DNA from: Verrucomicrobiia bacterium
GTDB lineage: Bacteria > Verrucomicrobiota > Verrucomicrobiia > Limisphaerales > JADLHS01
Length of the DNA stretch: 44,851 bases
Assembly: GCA_011525685.1 (NCBI GenBank)
Contig: WYBW01000069.1
Span: 1-44,851, forward strand
Direction of reading: 5' to 3'
The notes beneath the pieces are model-generated. The model did no database searches, was not told the DNA's origin, and saw only the letters and a program-made list of their open reading frames with translations. This document shows, one piece after another, positions 16,364-25,385 of this stretch (positions are counted from its first letter, which is position 1; the number at the start of each line of letters is the position of its first letter). The position numbers and the translations under genes are program-made.

Positions 16364-17365
16364 TTATTTCCCGGCGCTTGAAGCCGCGAGATTGATTGGA
16401 AACATCCGAAACCGCTTCAGATTCGCATCCTTCAAATCCTTGCACGTGCTGCCTCCGATGGACACTCCCCCATCGTCACTGATGATGAAAAATGTTCCTG
16501 CGGCGGCGTCTTCCGGAAAGAACAGGGCCTCGGGATTGAAGCCGGCGAGATTGACCTCCCGCTGCCATTCCGGAACCACCTCACCACCGGCCCACCGATA
16601 AAGCCGGGCGGGGGTCTTGTTGTCGTGATGCCCGGCAATGATCCAATACTGCCCAGCATGAAAATCGAAACCCCGGATGCCCAGTCCGTCGAGATCGAGG
16701 AGTATGGCCTCGCCGAAAGTGGGCGGCTTCCCGGCCACCACGGAAGCGGGGTTCAACAACGGAATCACCAAGGCTTTTCCTTGCGGGATGGGGGTCCGAA
16801 ACCCGATCAACAAGTGCCCCTGCGGTGTGGCGGCCAGTCCTTCGATGTCCAGGGTGCCCGCCTTCCGCGGATGCGTGGCCGCCGCCCGGGCAAGATTGAA
16901 CCGGCTCAACCGGGGTTCGCGGATCAAGTCTCGCACCAGAGTCACATAAGGCTGACCCACGGGCACGAGGGCGGGCTCGGACTTCGTCATCCGGATTTCG
17001 GTGGCAAAGAGGCGGTGCCGATCCGGACTGGCCTTTCCGGAAGCCGTCAGGCCATGTGAACTGATCCAGTAAATGCGGTCACCCACGCGCGCCGCCCCTT
17101 CCAAATCCGCCTCCGCCCCTTTCTTGACCAGTCGTAAAAATGAGGACACATCCAGCGTGGACACCGGCGGACCGGGTTGGCTGCAACGGTAGATGCGGAG
17201 CACGTTGTCCTCGTCGCTGGCCACCACGAACTGGTCCGCATCCAGCGCCACCGCGGCAGAGGCATCGCAGGTGTGGGTGTAGGTCGTCGCCAAGGACAGC
17301 AGGTTCTGGCCAAGGCCCGAGTTCGCCAGGCTCAAAAGAGCCAGGAGTTGGACGGCCGTGTTCAT
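16364..17365 (-). CDS. Secreted DUF3616-domain protein
   Basis: A 333-residue protein when started at the ATG at 17365, which gives MNTAVQLLALLSLANSGLGQ, a proper signal peptide; the longer frame from 17425 adds 20 residues without hydrophobic character. The mature part matches DUF3616: SAAVALDADQFVVASDEDN, EGAARVGDRIYWISSHG, LDIEGLAATPQGHLLIGFR, LDGLGIRGFDFHAGQYWIIA, and FNPEALFFPED. The repeated strands point to a beta-propeller-like fold. Function is unknown. It lies downstream of the PEP-CTERM gene on the same strand, separated by about 300 bp. Confidence 0.82.
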   Translation of the reverse strand: MNTAVQLLALLSLANSGLGQNLLSLATTYTHTCDASAAVALDADQFVVASDEDNVLRIYRCSQPGPPVSTLDVSSFLRLVKKGAEADLEGAARVGDRIYWISSHGLTASGKASPDRHRLFATEIRMTKSEPALVPVGQPYVTLVRDLIREPRLSRFNLARAAATHPRKAGTLDIEGLAATPQGHLLIGFRTPIPQGKALVIPLLNPASVVAGKPPTFGEAILLDLDGLGIRGFDFHAGQYWIIAGHHDNKTPARLYRWAGGEVVPEWQREVNLAGFNPEALFFPEDAAAGTFFIISDDGGVSIGGSTCKDLKDANLKRFRMFPINLAASSAGK

Positions 17366-17665
17366 CTGGCAATCACCCCCAGACGGATGCGAAGAGTGTC
17401 CGCCGCCGCTGAGGTTGGTGGACACGCTCGTGGGTTTTCGTGCCCCTGTGAATCACACGGATGATCTCGGTCAAGCTCCCGAACATGGGAGAGTAGCGGA
17501 GTGAACGTGACCGCCAAGAAGTCAGTTCGCAGGCAGACCCACACACCGTAATGCCAGGAACAATCCAGCGAGATGGGGAACTTGAAGTAAATCCAGTTGA
17601 ATTGGCTCTCAAACAAAGAAAGCAGCCCGCAGGCCGGTCAGGAAGCAAGCTCGAAGGACGCCGCC
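17366..17665 (-). other. Gap with a Trp/Phe-rich open frame, possible gene remnant
   Basis: A minus-strand frame (about 17362-17616) reads SLFESQFNWIYFKF, LDCSWHYGVWVCLRTDF and LAVTFTPLL. It is rich in aromatic residues like a membrane segment and unlike the neighbouring shadow frames. It begins only at TTG after an in-frame TGA, and no ribosome-binding site is seen. It may be the rest of a decayed membrane-protein gene. Nothing else stands out in this gap. Confidence 0.3.
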
Positions 17666-18766
17666 TCAGTGCTGTAATCTGCGCCACCGCCAGACCAGCA
17701 GTCCGAAGCCGCCCAACGCGAACAAAACGTACGCGGAAGGTTCGGGTACGGTGACGATGAATGCTTGGATGCCATTATTCGAGTTGAGGGCATACAGGTG
17801 GGCGTTCCAACCGGAGGAATCATAGTAAGAGTCGCCCCATGCCACGGCGCCAGTCCCGTTCCCGTTGGCGTTGGGTGTGCCGGTCAGAGTTGTGGCAGTG
17901 TTGATGTACACCAAGTTCAACGGGTCGGTCGCATCATAAAGCCGCAGTCCTGAATCCACTGTGTCCATGACCGCCAACAGCGGGATTCCGCCCAGCACCG
18001 TGTAGTCCATAAGCCTTTGCGACGAGGTGGTGACCACGCCCGCCCCAAGCAACGTACCGACCGATCCGGAGTAACTTGTGTAACGCAAATTGATGCCACC
18101 CTGAGTGCCAAAAACATGGTCGGCATCGGTGAACGTAATGCCCAAACGAAAATCCCCGGCGTTCGGGGGAGTCCCAGCAAACGCGACCTGAGTATGTGTA
18201 CCGGTGGTGGGGTCAATGATGGCGTACCCGTTGTTGCCGTTGGTCGCCGGGGTGCTGCCAAAGCCCACAACCAGTCGTGTCAGACTCCCGCTACCAATTG
18301 CATCCAACGTATCGCCAACGCGGCCGCCCTCAATTGGCGCGCCAGAGTACACCGTCGTAGGTATCGAAGCTTCGCTCACCCAGCGATACACCTTGAACGG
18401 ACTGGTGGACGCTTGCGTGGTCAGATTTCCAACATAGATGTGACCATCACCTCCGACGGAAATCATGTTGATGGCAAATGCGCCACCGCTCACGCCCGTG
18501 AGATCCAGCCCGCCCAAATCCGCGCCTGTCAACGGATTTAGAACACGGACATTGTTGCCGCCCGTCCGGCTGGCCAGATAAAGGTGGCCGTTGCCGTATG
18601 CAAGCCCTCGCGCCAGGTTGTCATTCGCCAAATATGAGCTTTCCCCGTTTGCCAGCCAACCGTCTCCACCGAAGGTAGTCAGCGGACCGATTGAGATTTG
18701 CGCTTGACCGTTAAACGAGGTCAATGCCAACGCGAAACAAGCAGTAATGCACGCGAGTTTTTTCAT
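17666..18766 (-). CDS. PEP-CTERM sorting-domain protein, beta-propeller-like
   Basis: A 366-residue exported protein. The N-terminus is a signal peptide (MKKLACITACFALALTSFNG). The mature part has recurring strands such as GLAYGNGHLYLASRTGGNNV, GGDGHIYVGNLT and GGIPLLAVMDT, suggesting a propeller-like fold. The C-terminus is a textbook PEP-CTERM signal: VPEPSAY, a hydrophobic stretch (VLFALGGFGLLV) and the basic end WRWRRLQH. Such proteins are processed by exosortase and anchored or released with exopolysaccharide. No exosortase gene is in the window. Confidence 0.9.
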   Translation of the reverse strand: MKKLACITACFALALTSFNGQAQISIGPLTTFGGDGWLANGESSYLANDNLARGLAYGNGHLYLASRTGGNNVRVLNPLTGADLGGLDLTGVSGGAFAINMISVGGDGHIYVGNLTTQASTSPFKVYRWVSEASIPTTVYSGAPIEGGRVGDTLDAIGSGSLTRLVVGFGSTPATNGNNGYAIIDPTTGTHTQVAFAGTPPNAGDFRLGITFTDADHVFGTQGGINLRYTSYSGSVGTLLGAGVVTTSSQRLMDYTVLGGIPLLAVMDTVDSGLRLYDATDPLNLVYINTATTLTGTPNANGNGTGAVAWGDSYYDSSGWNAHLYALNSNNGIQAFIVTVPEPSAYVLFALGGFGLLVWRWRRLQH

Positions 18767-19020
18767 ACAAGTACTTCATTCTGATTCCTGGTCCAGCCGC
18801 GCGCTAAATTCGTAGGTTTTTCCGCATGGATTTGTCAAGCGTTTAGTATCACAATGCACCAAGCGCAAACTTGCCTGCCTCAGCGATATGAGGGCCTCGC
18901 CGGATATGCGCCCAAACCTTTTGCCGACCATTGCCTTAAGTTTCGGGCGTCGCGTCCAATTCAAACCCGCATCTCCCATTCAAGCGGAGAGGAAAGTCAG
19001 CCACCGAAACTGCGACGGCT

Positions 19021-19932
19021 CTACGAACCGAGCCACGGACGCCACCGCTCGATCATCGCCTTCAACAATTCCAGTTCCTCTGGGCGCATGTCCACCAATG
19101 GCGGACGCACCGGGCCGCCAACCAGGCCGATCAAGTCCATCATGGCTTTCATCACCGACACTTCGTAACCCTTCCGCCGCGCTCGCAGGGCGTAGAGCGG
19201 CACCACCAGTTCCTCCATGAGCCGCGTCAGCTCGGTCGAATGGCCGGCGGAAGCCAGTTCATGCAGTCGCAGCGAAAGGCGCGGCGCCACGTTGGCGATG
19301 CTGGACGTGTAAGTCCGGATGCCAATCGCATAGTAACCCGGCACCAGGTCGTCCCCTGCCCCACCAATCCAATGCAACCGGTCGCCGACGCGCTGGCGGA
19401 TCATTTGATAACGGCGGATGTCCGCCTGGCCGTCTTTCCAGGCGATGAGATTCGGAATCTCCTGGGCAAGTCGCTCCACGAGGGCCGGCGAAGGATTGAA
19501 CCAGTCCCGACTGTAAATGAGCATCCCCAGTCCGGTCGCGTCGGCGATGCTCTTGTAATAAGCCACCAGGCCCTCCTCCTCCGTGCTCGGATAGTAAGGT
19601 GGAAACGCCAGAATACCGCTCACTCCAATCGCCGCCGCCTGCCGCGCGACTTCCGATGCGATGGGCGGATTGATTCCCACTCCCGTCAGGACGGGCACCC
19701 AACCGGCGACTTCCTCCACCGTCGCTCTGACGATCTCCAAGTGCTCCGCTGGTGAAAGGCTGTGGATTTCCCCAGTCCCCGCAGGCGCAACGATGGCGGC
19801 GAGGCGATGCTTGATCAAGGATCGGAGATTCTGCCGCAAGCCGTCCAAGTCGAGCGACAGGTCACGCTTGAACGGCGTGCAGGGAAACGCAATGACTCCG
19901 TGAAGGCGTTTGCGAAGTTCGGAGGGCTGCAT
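19021..19932 (-). CDS. kdgD: 5-dehydro-4-deoxyglucarate dehydratase-like protein (DHDPS/KdgD family)
   Basis: A 303-residue class I aldolase-fold enzyme. The ATG at 19932 is preferred because it gives MQPSELRKRLHGVIAFPCTP, a normal start; the frame open to 20010 adds unconserved sequence. FPCTPFKRDLSLD, GTGEIHSLSPAEH, VLTGVG, the catalytic tyrosine of GMLIYSRDW (about 140) and the Schiff-base lysine in NLIAWKDGQADI (about 166) are visible. IGGAGDDLVPGYYAIGIRTY fits KdgD better than DapA. KdgD converts 5-dehydro-4-deoxy-D-glucarate to 2-oxoglutarate semialdehyde with loss of water and CO2. Context supports this: glucarate dehydratase and a GntP permease lie a short distance upstream. Confidence 0.82.
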   Translation of the reverse strand: MQPSELRKRLHGVIAFPCTPFKRDLSLDLDGLRQNLRSLIKHRLAAIVAPAGTGEIHSLSPAEHLEIVRATVEEVAGWVPVLTGVGINPPIASEVARQAAAIGVSGILAFPPYYPSTEEEGLVAYYKSIADATGLGMLIYSRDWFNPSPALVERLAQEIPNLIAWKDGQADIRRYQMIRQRVGDRLHWIGGAGDDLVPGYYAIGIRTYTSSIANVAPRLSLRLHELASAGHSTELTRLMEELVVPLYALRARRKGYEVSVMKAMMDLIGLVGGPVRPPLVDMRPEELELLKAMIERWRPWLGS

Positions 19933-20048
19933 GATGCAGGCTGAATAGCCAAGCGAGGGCCGTATTTCAAGTGCGCAAAGCGAGCCGTGCTGGCGCAAAT
20001 CCTCCGCCATCCAAGGCCGCTCGATTCGACTGCGTAAGCGATTGAGCG

Positions 20049-20160
20049 AAAATCCGAAAGCCGAAGGCCGAATTGCGTGAGTGTGCGATCATACCCTGTC
20101 CTTTGCACCTCGGGCTTCGGGCTTCTCTCGGATTTCGGTCTTTCGGATTTCGGACCTCGG
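20049..20160. repeat. TCCGAA/TTCGGA inverted-repeat element (second copy)
   Basis: Left part (20049-20075) reads AATCCGAAAGCCGAAGGCCGA, and the right part (about 20110-20160) has GGGCTTCGGGCTTC, CGGATTTCGG and TTTCGGATTTCGGACC. The two ends are inverted relatives of each other, as at 3504-3610. The element fills much of the 19933-20259 region between two divergent genes, which also must hold their promoters. Confidence 0.55.
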
Positions 20161-20259
20161 CCAAAATTCCCGGCTCGCGTCGGACTTGAGAACAGCCGGG
20201 CCGTTCGCCTCTGCTCACCGCTTGACAATCGGCGGCCGTGCTCTACCACCAGCCTTCGG

Positions 20260-20997
20260 ATGAAGAAGCTTCCCCGAGTGGTCGTCCTCTGTCTGGCTGG
20301 TTGGATGCTGGCCGTCTCCGGGCTGGTGCTGGTGGCGACCTGGCAACGGGCCGAACACCGCGCGGTCATCGGCATGGCCTGGGGGTTGATCCTGCTGTGG
20401 ATTGGCGGTTGCGGCGTGGCGATGTGGTACTGGTGGGAATTGTTGTGCCGGCTGGCCGCGCGAGTCCGCCTGCCCTGGCAGGTGAAATTCGTCCTCGGCT
20501 GCACGGCGCTGGCCTTGACTGAGGAAGCGATCACCACGCTGATGACGAACTGTGCTCCGCTTTTTGGCGTGCAGGTCGGCGAGGCTTACATCACCGCATC
20601 GGCGAACTATTTCGACGTGGTGCTGTATCACAGCGTCGTGGTGTTTGTGCCGATGTTCATTGGCTGGGCGGTGCTGCTCCATTATTGGCGGTTTTCGCCT
20701 TTCGCCGTGTTTCTGCTCTTCGGTGTGGTGGGGCTGCTGGCTGAAACCATTTCATTCGGCCTGCAAAATCTCGGCAACTTCGCGTTCTGGATATTCGTTT
20801 ACGGCCTGATGGTCTGGCTGCCGGCGCACTGGGCGCCGCCGGAGCGTTCCGCGCGCCCGCCGCGCTGGTGGGCGTATCCGGTTGCCATCGTCGTGCCCTT
20901 CCTGTTTCTGCCGTTGATGGGAATTCTGTCCCCGTGGCTCTGGTTGACGCCAAAACATCCGAGCATCCACTTTCCATCCATCGGTGGCGGTCCGTGA
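20260..20997 (+). CDS. Polytopic membrane protein of unknown function
   Basis: A 245-residue protein with about seven hydrophobic segments, among them VVVLCLAGWMLAVSGLVLV, GMAWGLILLWIGGCGVAMW, VLYHSVVVFVPMFIGWAVLL, PFAVFLLFGVVGLLAETISF, FWIFVYGLMVWLPAHW and WAYPVAIVVPFLFLPLMGIL. The ATG at 20260 gives MKKLPRVVV, a good membrane-protein start; the open frame further upstream runs through the palindromic repeat at 20049-20160 and is not coding. No family is recognised. It lies between kdgD and gudD, reading the other way. Confidence 0.7.
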   Translation: MKKLPRVVVLCLAGWMLAVSGLVLVATWQRAEHRAVIGMAWGLILLWIGGCGVAMWYWWELLCRLAARVRLPWQVKFVLGCTALALTEEAITTLMTNCAPLFGVQVGEAYITASANYFDVVLYHSVVVFVPMFIGWAVLLHYWRFSPFAVFLLFGVVGLLAETISFGLQNLGNFAFWIFVYGLMVWLPAHWAPPERSARPPRWWAYPVAIVVPFLFLPLMGILSPWLWLTPKHPSIHFPSIGGGP

Positions 20998-21020
20998 GTG
21001 ACGACGGAGTACGACGACAG

Positions 21021-22355
21021 TCAGCGCACCAGGCAAGGACGTTTCGCATCAAACTCCCAGCCGGGAATCAAGAACCGCATCGCCACCGCATCGTCGCGGG
21101 CGGCTAGTCCGATCTTCTGGTAAAGCGCATGAGCTTGCTCAATCTGCATCATGTCCGCTTGCACGCCGAGGCCGGGGGAATCCGGGACGGCGATCATTCC
21201 GCCGATGATTTTGGGCGGCTCGGTTGTCAGTCGCTGGCCATCCTGCCAGATCCAGTGTGTGTCAATGGCGGTGATTCTTCCCGGCGCGGCGGCGGCGACG
21301 TGTGTGAACATCGCGAGCGAGATGTCGAAGTGATTGTTCGAGTGCGAGCCCCAGGTCAGTCCACCCCAGTCGCGGCAAAGTTGCGCGACGCGCACCGAGC
21401 CTTGCATGGTCCAGAAGTGCGGATCAGCCAATGGGATGTCAATGGCCTCCAGCCGGAGGGCGTCGGCCAATTGCGGCCAGTCGGTCGCCACCATGTTGGT
21501 CGCGGTTGGCAATCCGGTGGCGCGGCGGAATTCTGCCATGACTTCGCGCCCGGACAGTCCACGCTCGGCGCCGCAAGGGTCTTCAGCGTAGGCGAGCACA
21601 CCGTGCTTGCCGCGGCAAAGTTCGATGGCTTCCGCCAGTGACCACGCGCCATTCGGATCAAGTGTGATGCGGGCTTGGGGAAACCGTTTGGCCAGGGTGA
21701 TGACGGCTTCCATTTCTTGCGCGCCGCGCCACACGCCGCCTTTGAGTTTGAAATTGTTGAAGCCGTAGCGCGCCTGCGCGGCCTCGGCGAGGCGGACGAT
21801 GGCCTCGGTGGTCAATGCCGGTTCGTCGCGCAGGCGCAGCCAGTCGTCTTTCGTCTCCCGATGCGACCGATAGGACAGAGGGGTCTTGTTTCGATCGCCG
21901 ATGTAGAAGAGATAGCCAAGCACCTCGATGGATTTACGTTGCTGCCCTTCGCCCAACAACGCGGCCACAGGCACGCCAAGAAACTGGCCGAGCAAATCCA
22001 GCAGCGCCGATTCAATCGCCGTGACAGCATGAATGGTGACGCGTTGATCGAAGGTCTGAATCCCACGTCCGCCGGCGTCACGATCACCGAACTGCTGGCG
22101 CACCGCGTTCAACACCGCGTTGTATTGACTGATGGATTGGCCGATGACCAAAGCTCGCGCGTCTTCGAGCGTTTGCCGGATGCGTTCACCGCCGGGCACT
22201 TCGCCCAGTCCGGTGTGCCCGGCGCTGTCTTTGAGGACGATGACGTTCCGCGTGAAGAACGGTCCGTGCGCGCCGCTGAGATTAAGCAACATGCTGTCAT
22301 GCCCCGCGACAGGGATGACACGCATTTCAGTGACGACCGGAGGAGAGGTGGGCAT
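21021..22355 (-). CDS. gudD: D-glucarate dehydratase
   Basis: A 444-residue enolase-superfamily enzyme. The whole length matches glucarate dehydratase: [46 protein letters not shown] [11 protein letters not shown], and the catalytic lysine pair in FNNFKLKGG (203 and 205). The metal-ligand aspartate of TLDPNGAWS (233) and the glutamate of [10 protein letters not shown] (258) follow, then the general-base histidine in [13 protein letters not shown] (338). It removes water from D-glucarate to give 5-dehydro-4-deoxyglucarate. It starts 3 nt after the GntP permease ends, so they form one operon. KdgD at 19021-19932 is the likely next enzyme. Confidence 0.96.
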   Translation of the reverse strand: MPTSPPVVTEMRVIPVAGHDSMLLNLSGAHGPFFTRNVIVLKDSAGHTGLGEVPGGERIRQTLEDARALVIGQSISQYNAVLNAVRQQFGDRDAGGRGIQTFDQRVTIHAVTAIESALLDLLGQFLGVPVAALLGEGQQRKSIEVLGYLFYIGDRNKTPLSYRSHRETKDDWLRLRDEPALTTEAIVRLAEAAQARYGFNNFKLKGGVWRGAQEMEAVITLAKRFPQARITLDPNGAWSLAEAIELCRGKHGVLAYAEDPCGAERGLSGREVMAEFRRATGLPTATNMVATDWPQLADALRLEAIDIPLADPHFWTMQGSVRVAQLCRDWGGLTWGSHSNNHFDISLAMFTHVAAAAPGRITAIDTHWIWQDGQRLTTEPPKIIGGMIAVPDSPGLGVQADMMQIEQAHALYQKIGLAARDDAVAMRFLIPGWEFDAKRPCLVR

Positions 22356-22358
22356 GGT

Positions 22359-23786
22359 TCAGATCAAAGGAAACAATTTGGCTAGAACGAGAATTGTCGC
22401 AAGGCCCGTCAGTGACATGACACATTGCATGACGGAAAAGGATTTGATGGTTTCACCCACGGTCATGCCGCTCATGCGGCTAATGATCCAGAAGCCGCTG
22501 TCGTTCATCCACGGAAATGGTTTCGAGCCGCAGCCGATGGCCAGCGCGACATACACGGGATGAAACGGCAATTCCGTCGCGTGAACCAGATTCCCGAGAA
22601 TGCCCACGGCGGTGATCATCGCGACGGTGGCCGAACCTTGCGCGGTGCGGATGAGCACGGTCACAAACCACGCCAGCGGCAGCACGCCGATTTGATACGC
22701 GGTCGCCAGCGATTCAAGGCGCGCGCCCACGCCGGTCTGCTGGAGCATTCCGCCAAACGCGCCGCCCGCCGCGGTGATAAGGATGATCAACCCGCCACCC
22801 GTAAGGGCTTGTTCCAACGCCGCTCCAAAGGGTTTGCCAAGTTGCGGGCGCGAAATCAGCAGCCCGATGCCAATCGCCGCGGCGATGGCGAGGGCCACAT
22901 TCGGATCGCCAACGAGCGAACCAATCCGGAGCAATTGATCCGGCAGGTCAAATCGTTGCGCGACGGCATCGAGTTGCAGCAGAGCGTTTCCGCCGATGAG
23001 GAGCACGGGCAACAGGATCGGGAACAACGACCAGCCCAGGGGCGGCAGTTCGCGTTCGTCGCGTTGCGTGATGGCGGTGAGTTGCGCGACAGTCGCATCG
23101 GCCGTGTCGCGCAGCGGAACATCCAGCCGCCGATTCAGCCAGACGGCATACAAATAACCCGAGGTGGCGGTAAGGATGCCCACCGCGAGGCCGGCCAGCA
23201 TCATCATGCCGACACTGACGCCGAGTTGCGCGGCCACGAACAACGGCCCGGGCGTGGGCGGCACGAGCGAGTGCGTCATCGTGCCGCCAGCAATGATGCT
23301 GAGAACGTAGAGCGTGTAGTTGCGATCGGTGCGGAGGCGCAGTGCTTTGCCCAGCGGGATTAACAGATAGAAAACCGTGTCGAAGAAAACAGGAATGCCC
23401 AGCAGAAAGCCGCTGCCCAGGAACGCGAGTGGCGCGCGGGGTTCGCCGAGCCGGCGGATCGCCGCGCGGACGATCTTGTCCGCCGCGCCGCTGTCGAGCA
23501 GACATTTGCCGATGACGGAAGCCAGCGCGATGAGGATGCCGATGCTGGCGCAGGTGTTGCCGAATTGCGCCGCCACGCGTTTGCCGAGCGGTTGTGTCAC
23601 GAAATCCTCCGTGGCCGCTTCGGACATTTTCTTCTCCTGAGCGTGGCGTTGCAGTGAAGCGGCGGGGGTGAGCGCACCGACCACGAGCGCCCCGAGCACG
23701 AGCGCGAGAAACGCCGGCAGTCGCGCCAGCATGATGCCGCCGAAGACGACGATAATGCCGATGCCAAGCAGCCAGAGCGGGTCCAT
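22359..23786 (-). CDS. GntP-family permease
   Basis: A 475-residue transporter with more than ten hydrophobic segments. GntP signatures include FGNTCASIGILIALASVIGK, SGFLLGIPVFFDTVFYLLIP, LSIIAGGTMTHSLVPPTPGP and GGAFGGMLQQTGVG, and GSKPFPWMNDSGFWIISRMSG near the C-terminus is characteristic. GntP proteins import gluconate and related sugar acids with protons. The 3-nt spacing to gudD makes D-glucarate the likely substrate. That substrate is inferred from context; the family assignment is seen directly. Confidence 0.92.
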   Translation of the reverse strand: MDPLWLLGIGIIVVFGGIMLARLPAFLALVLGALVVGALTPAASLQRHAQEKKMSEAATEDFVTQPLGKRVAAQFGNTCASIGILIALASVIGKCLLDSGAADKIVRAAIRRLGEPRAPLAFLGSGFLLGIPVFFDTVFYLLIPLGKALRLRTDRNYTLYVLSIIAGGTMTHSLVPPTPGPLFVAAQLGVSVGMMMLAGLAVGILTATSGYLYAVWLNRRLDVPLRDTADATVAQLTAITQRDERELPPLGWSLFPILLPVLLIGGNALLQLDAVAQRFDLPDQLLRIGSLVGDPNVALAIAAAIGIGLLISRPQLGKPFGAALEQALTGGGLIILITAAGGAFGGMLQQTGVGARLESLATAYQIGVLPLAWFVTVLIRTAQGSATVAMITAVGILGNLVHATELPFHPVYVALAIGCGSKPFPWMNDSGFWIISRMSGMTVGETIKSFSVMQCVMSLTGLATILVLAKLFPLI

Positions 23787-23991
23787 GGTCAGCGCGATGC
23801 GGCGAGTTTGTCACTGGCCGTTTGCCGAGTCGTTGGTTCGGAGGCAGATCGTGACACGCGGTGGGCGGGTGATAATACGCATTTGGTCATTTCGAGCGCG
23901 ACTGGGTGGCTTCCGGGAATTTGTGCCAAAGGAATACCCGGGCCATCGGCGTGCGTCAACCCGACCATTTGTTGGGGGAAATCGTCAGGCT

Positions 23992-24061
23992 CATCTCAGC
24001 TTATTGCAGGTTGGGAAACCTGCGCTACGCCAGAAATGCCTGCCTGCAATAAACTGAGATG
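23992..24061. repeat. Short REP-like element (copy B, internally deleted)
   Basis: The ends CATCTCAG-TTATTGCAGG (23992-24010) and CCTGCAATAA-CTGAGATG (24043-24061) are inverted repeats with a single extra base. Between them lies GCAGGTT-GGGA-AACCTGC followed by CTAC (24025-24028), which is GTAG on the minus strand. It looks like copy A with the middle hairpins removed. The remaining part of 23787-24024 shows no gene and should include the gntP promoter. Confidence 0.72.
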
Positions 24062-24153
24062 CGCCCGTTGAAGACTTCTTGCGCCTCATGGACGGGGAGC
24101 ACTTGCTCGTCGGCTACGGTCGTGGGCATTTCAAATGCAGCCACGTTGTTCAT
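24025..24153 (-). CDS. 42-residue coupled ORF whose end lies in a REP-like element
   Basis: The ATG at 24153 overlaps the stop of the upstream dehydratase gene as ATGA. Reading MNNVAAFEMPTTVADEQVL and PVHEAQEVFNG, the frame looks like the start of a real protein. The last 13 residues come from the REP-like element at 23992-24061, and the stop TAG (24027-24025) is part of its GTAG motif. The best explanation is a gene cut short by insertion of the element. The VHEAQEV segment is too short to assign. Product function is unknown. Confidence 0.4.
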   Translation of the reverse strand: MNNVAAFEMPTTVADEQVLPVHEAQEVFNGRISVYCRQAFLA

Positions 24154-25385
24154 CGCATACTCGGTGAAGTTTCGACCCACTTCACGCTGTGATCGCCCGT
24201 GATTGCCACGGTTTCCGGCGGGGAATCAATTCTGAAGAACGACCAAGGACCGGGGATGAATGGATATTTCTCGATGACGCACTCGTCAATTTCCACGCCC
24301 AGGCCAGGACCGTCGGGCACGAGCAAATCACCGTTCTCGATGGCCAGCGGTTCGCGCAGGATTTCATCGGCCAACGGAAACGGATACATGCCCGGTTTAC
24401 CTCGGTGGGTGTAGCAGGGGTACTCCAGCCACTCGACCACGTCCGCCGGCCAGCAAATCCCCAGGTGCGCGGCGGCGAGCACTTCCAGCGCCGTGCCCCA
24501 ACTGTGAAACGCGAAGCGCAGACGCTCGCGCGCAATGGCCTCCAGTATCCGCGATCCCATCGCAAAGCCGCCCTGACAACAGACGTCCATCTGGATGTAA
24601 TCCGCCGCACCGGTTTGGATCAGGTCCAGGAATCCGGCTTCGTCCGGCTCGTGTTCGCCCGCGGCAATGGGCACGGTCCGGCTGGCCCGCAGTTCCCGAT
24701 ACGCGGCGTGATCCTCCGGAGGCAGCGGCTCTTCGAGCCACGTCGGATGAAACGAAACCATGGCCCGGGCCAGGTCGCTGACCGTTTCACGGGAGTAGTT
24801 GTGATCGCCCATGCGCCACCACGAGTGCGCGTCAATCATCAGGCCGAAGTTCGGCCCGACGGCTTCGCGCATGAGCCGCACGGTCTCGAAATCCTTGTCC
24901 GGCCCGAGGGCCGGCCGCATTTTGTAGGCGGTGAATCCCAGGCCGGCGATGGCGGCGGCTTCATCGGCGAATCGCGCCGGGGACATGTACATGCCGGCGC
25001 TGCCGTAGAGTTTGATGCGGTCACGCTTGCGTCCGCCGATCAACTCCGACAATGGACACCCCTTCTCCTTCGCGGCCAGGTCCATGAGCGCGATTTCCAC
25101 CGCACGATAAGTCTTCTCGAGTTCCAGGGATTCCTTGAACTGAAACTGCCTCCAGCCCCTTGGGTCGCGATTCAGCAGAAAGGGGCGGAGCACGTCCTGA
25201 ATCTGCCTCGCCGCGCGTTCGTGGGCCGGGCCGGGCGCGTAGCCGACCAGCCCGTTGTCGGCGGTCACGCGAATCAGCATCGCGTCGCGCTTGACGATGG
25301 TGCGCTCGCCACCCCAGAACGGCAGACACAGCGGCTGGCGCAATGGGCATGACATCAGAAAAGCCTGGACCTCGGTGATCTTCAT
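24150..25385 (-). CDS. Enolase-superfamily dehydratase of the mandelate racemase subgroup
   Basis: A 411-residue protein, started at the ATG at 25385 rather than the TTG two codons earlier. The capping domain begins MKITEVQAFLMSCPLRQPL. The barrel has K155-x-R157 in FTAYKMRPALG, and Asp 185 in LMIDAHSWW, Glu 218/219 in WLEEPLPPED and Glu 244 in AAGEHEP as metal ligands. His 294 in FAFHSWG is the second-face base. The set fits sugar-acid dehydratases of the mandelate racemase subgroup, such as those for galactonate, gluconate or uronate derivatives; the exact substrate is open. The start overlaps a 39-residue ORF by ATGA, and the stop overlaps the start of the 42-residue ORF. Close to the glucarate genes, it may handle a related acid. 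Confidence 0.86.
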   Translation of the reverse strand: MKITEVQAFLMSCPLRQPLCLPFWGGERTIVKRDAMLIRVTADNGLVGYAPGPAHERAARQIQDVLRPFLLNRDPRGWRQFQFKESLELEKTYRAVEIALMDLAAKEKGCPLSELIGGRKRDRIKLYGSAGMYMSPARFADEAAAIAGLGFTAYKMRPALGPDKDFETVRLMREAVGPNFGLMIDAHSWWRMGDHNYSRETVSDLARAMVSFHPTWLEEPLPPEDHAAYRELRASRTVPIAAGEHEPDEAGFLDLIQTGAADYIQMDVCCQGGFAMGSRILEAIARERLRFAFHSWGTALEVLAAAHLGICWPADVVEWLEYPCYTHRGKPGMYPFPLADEILREPLAIENGDLLVPDGPGLGVEIDECVIEKYPFIPGPWSFFRIDSPPETVAITGDHSVKWVETSPSMR

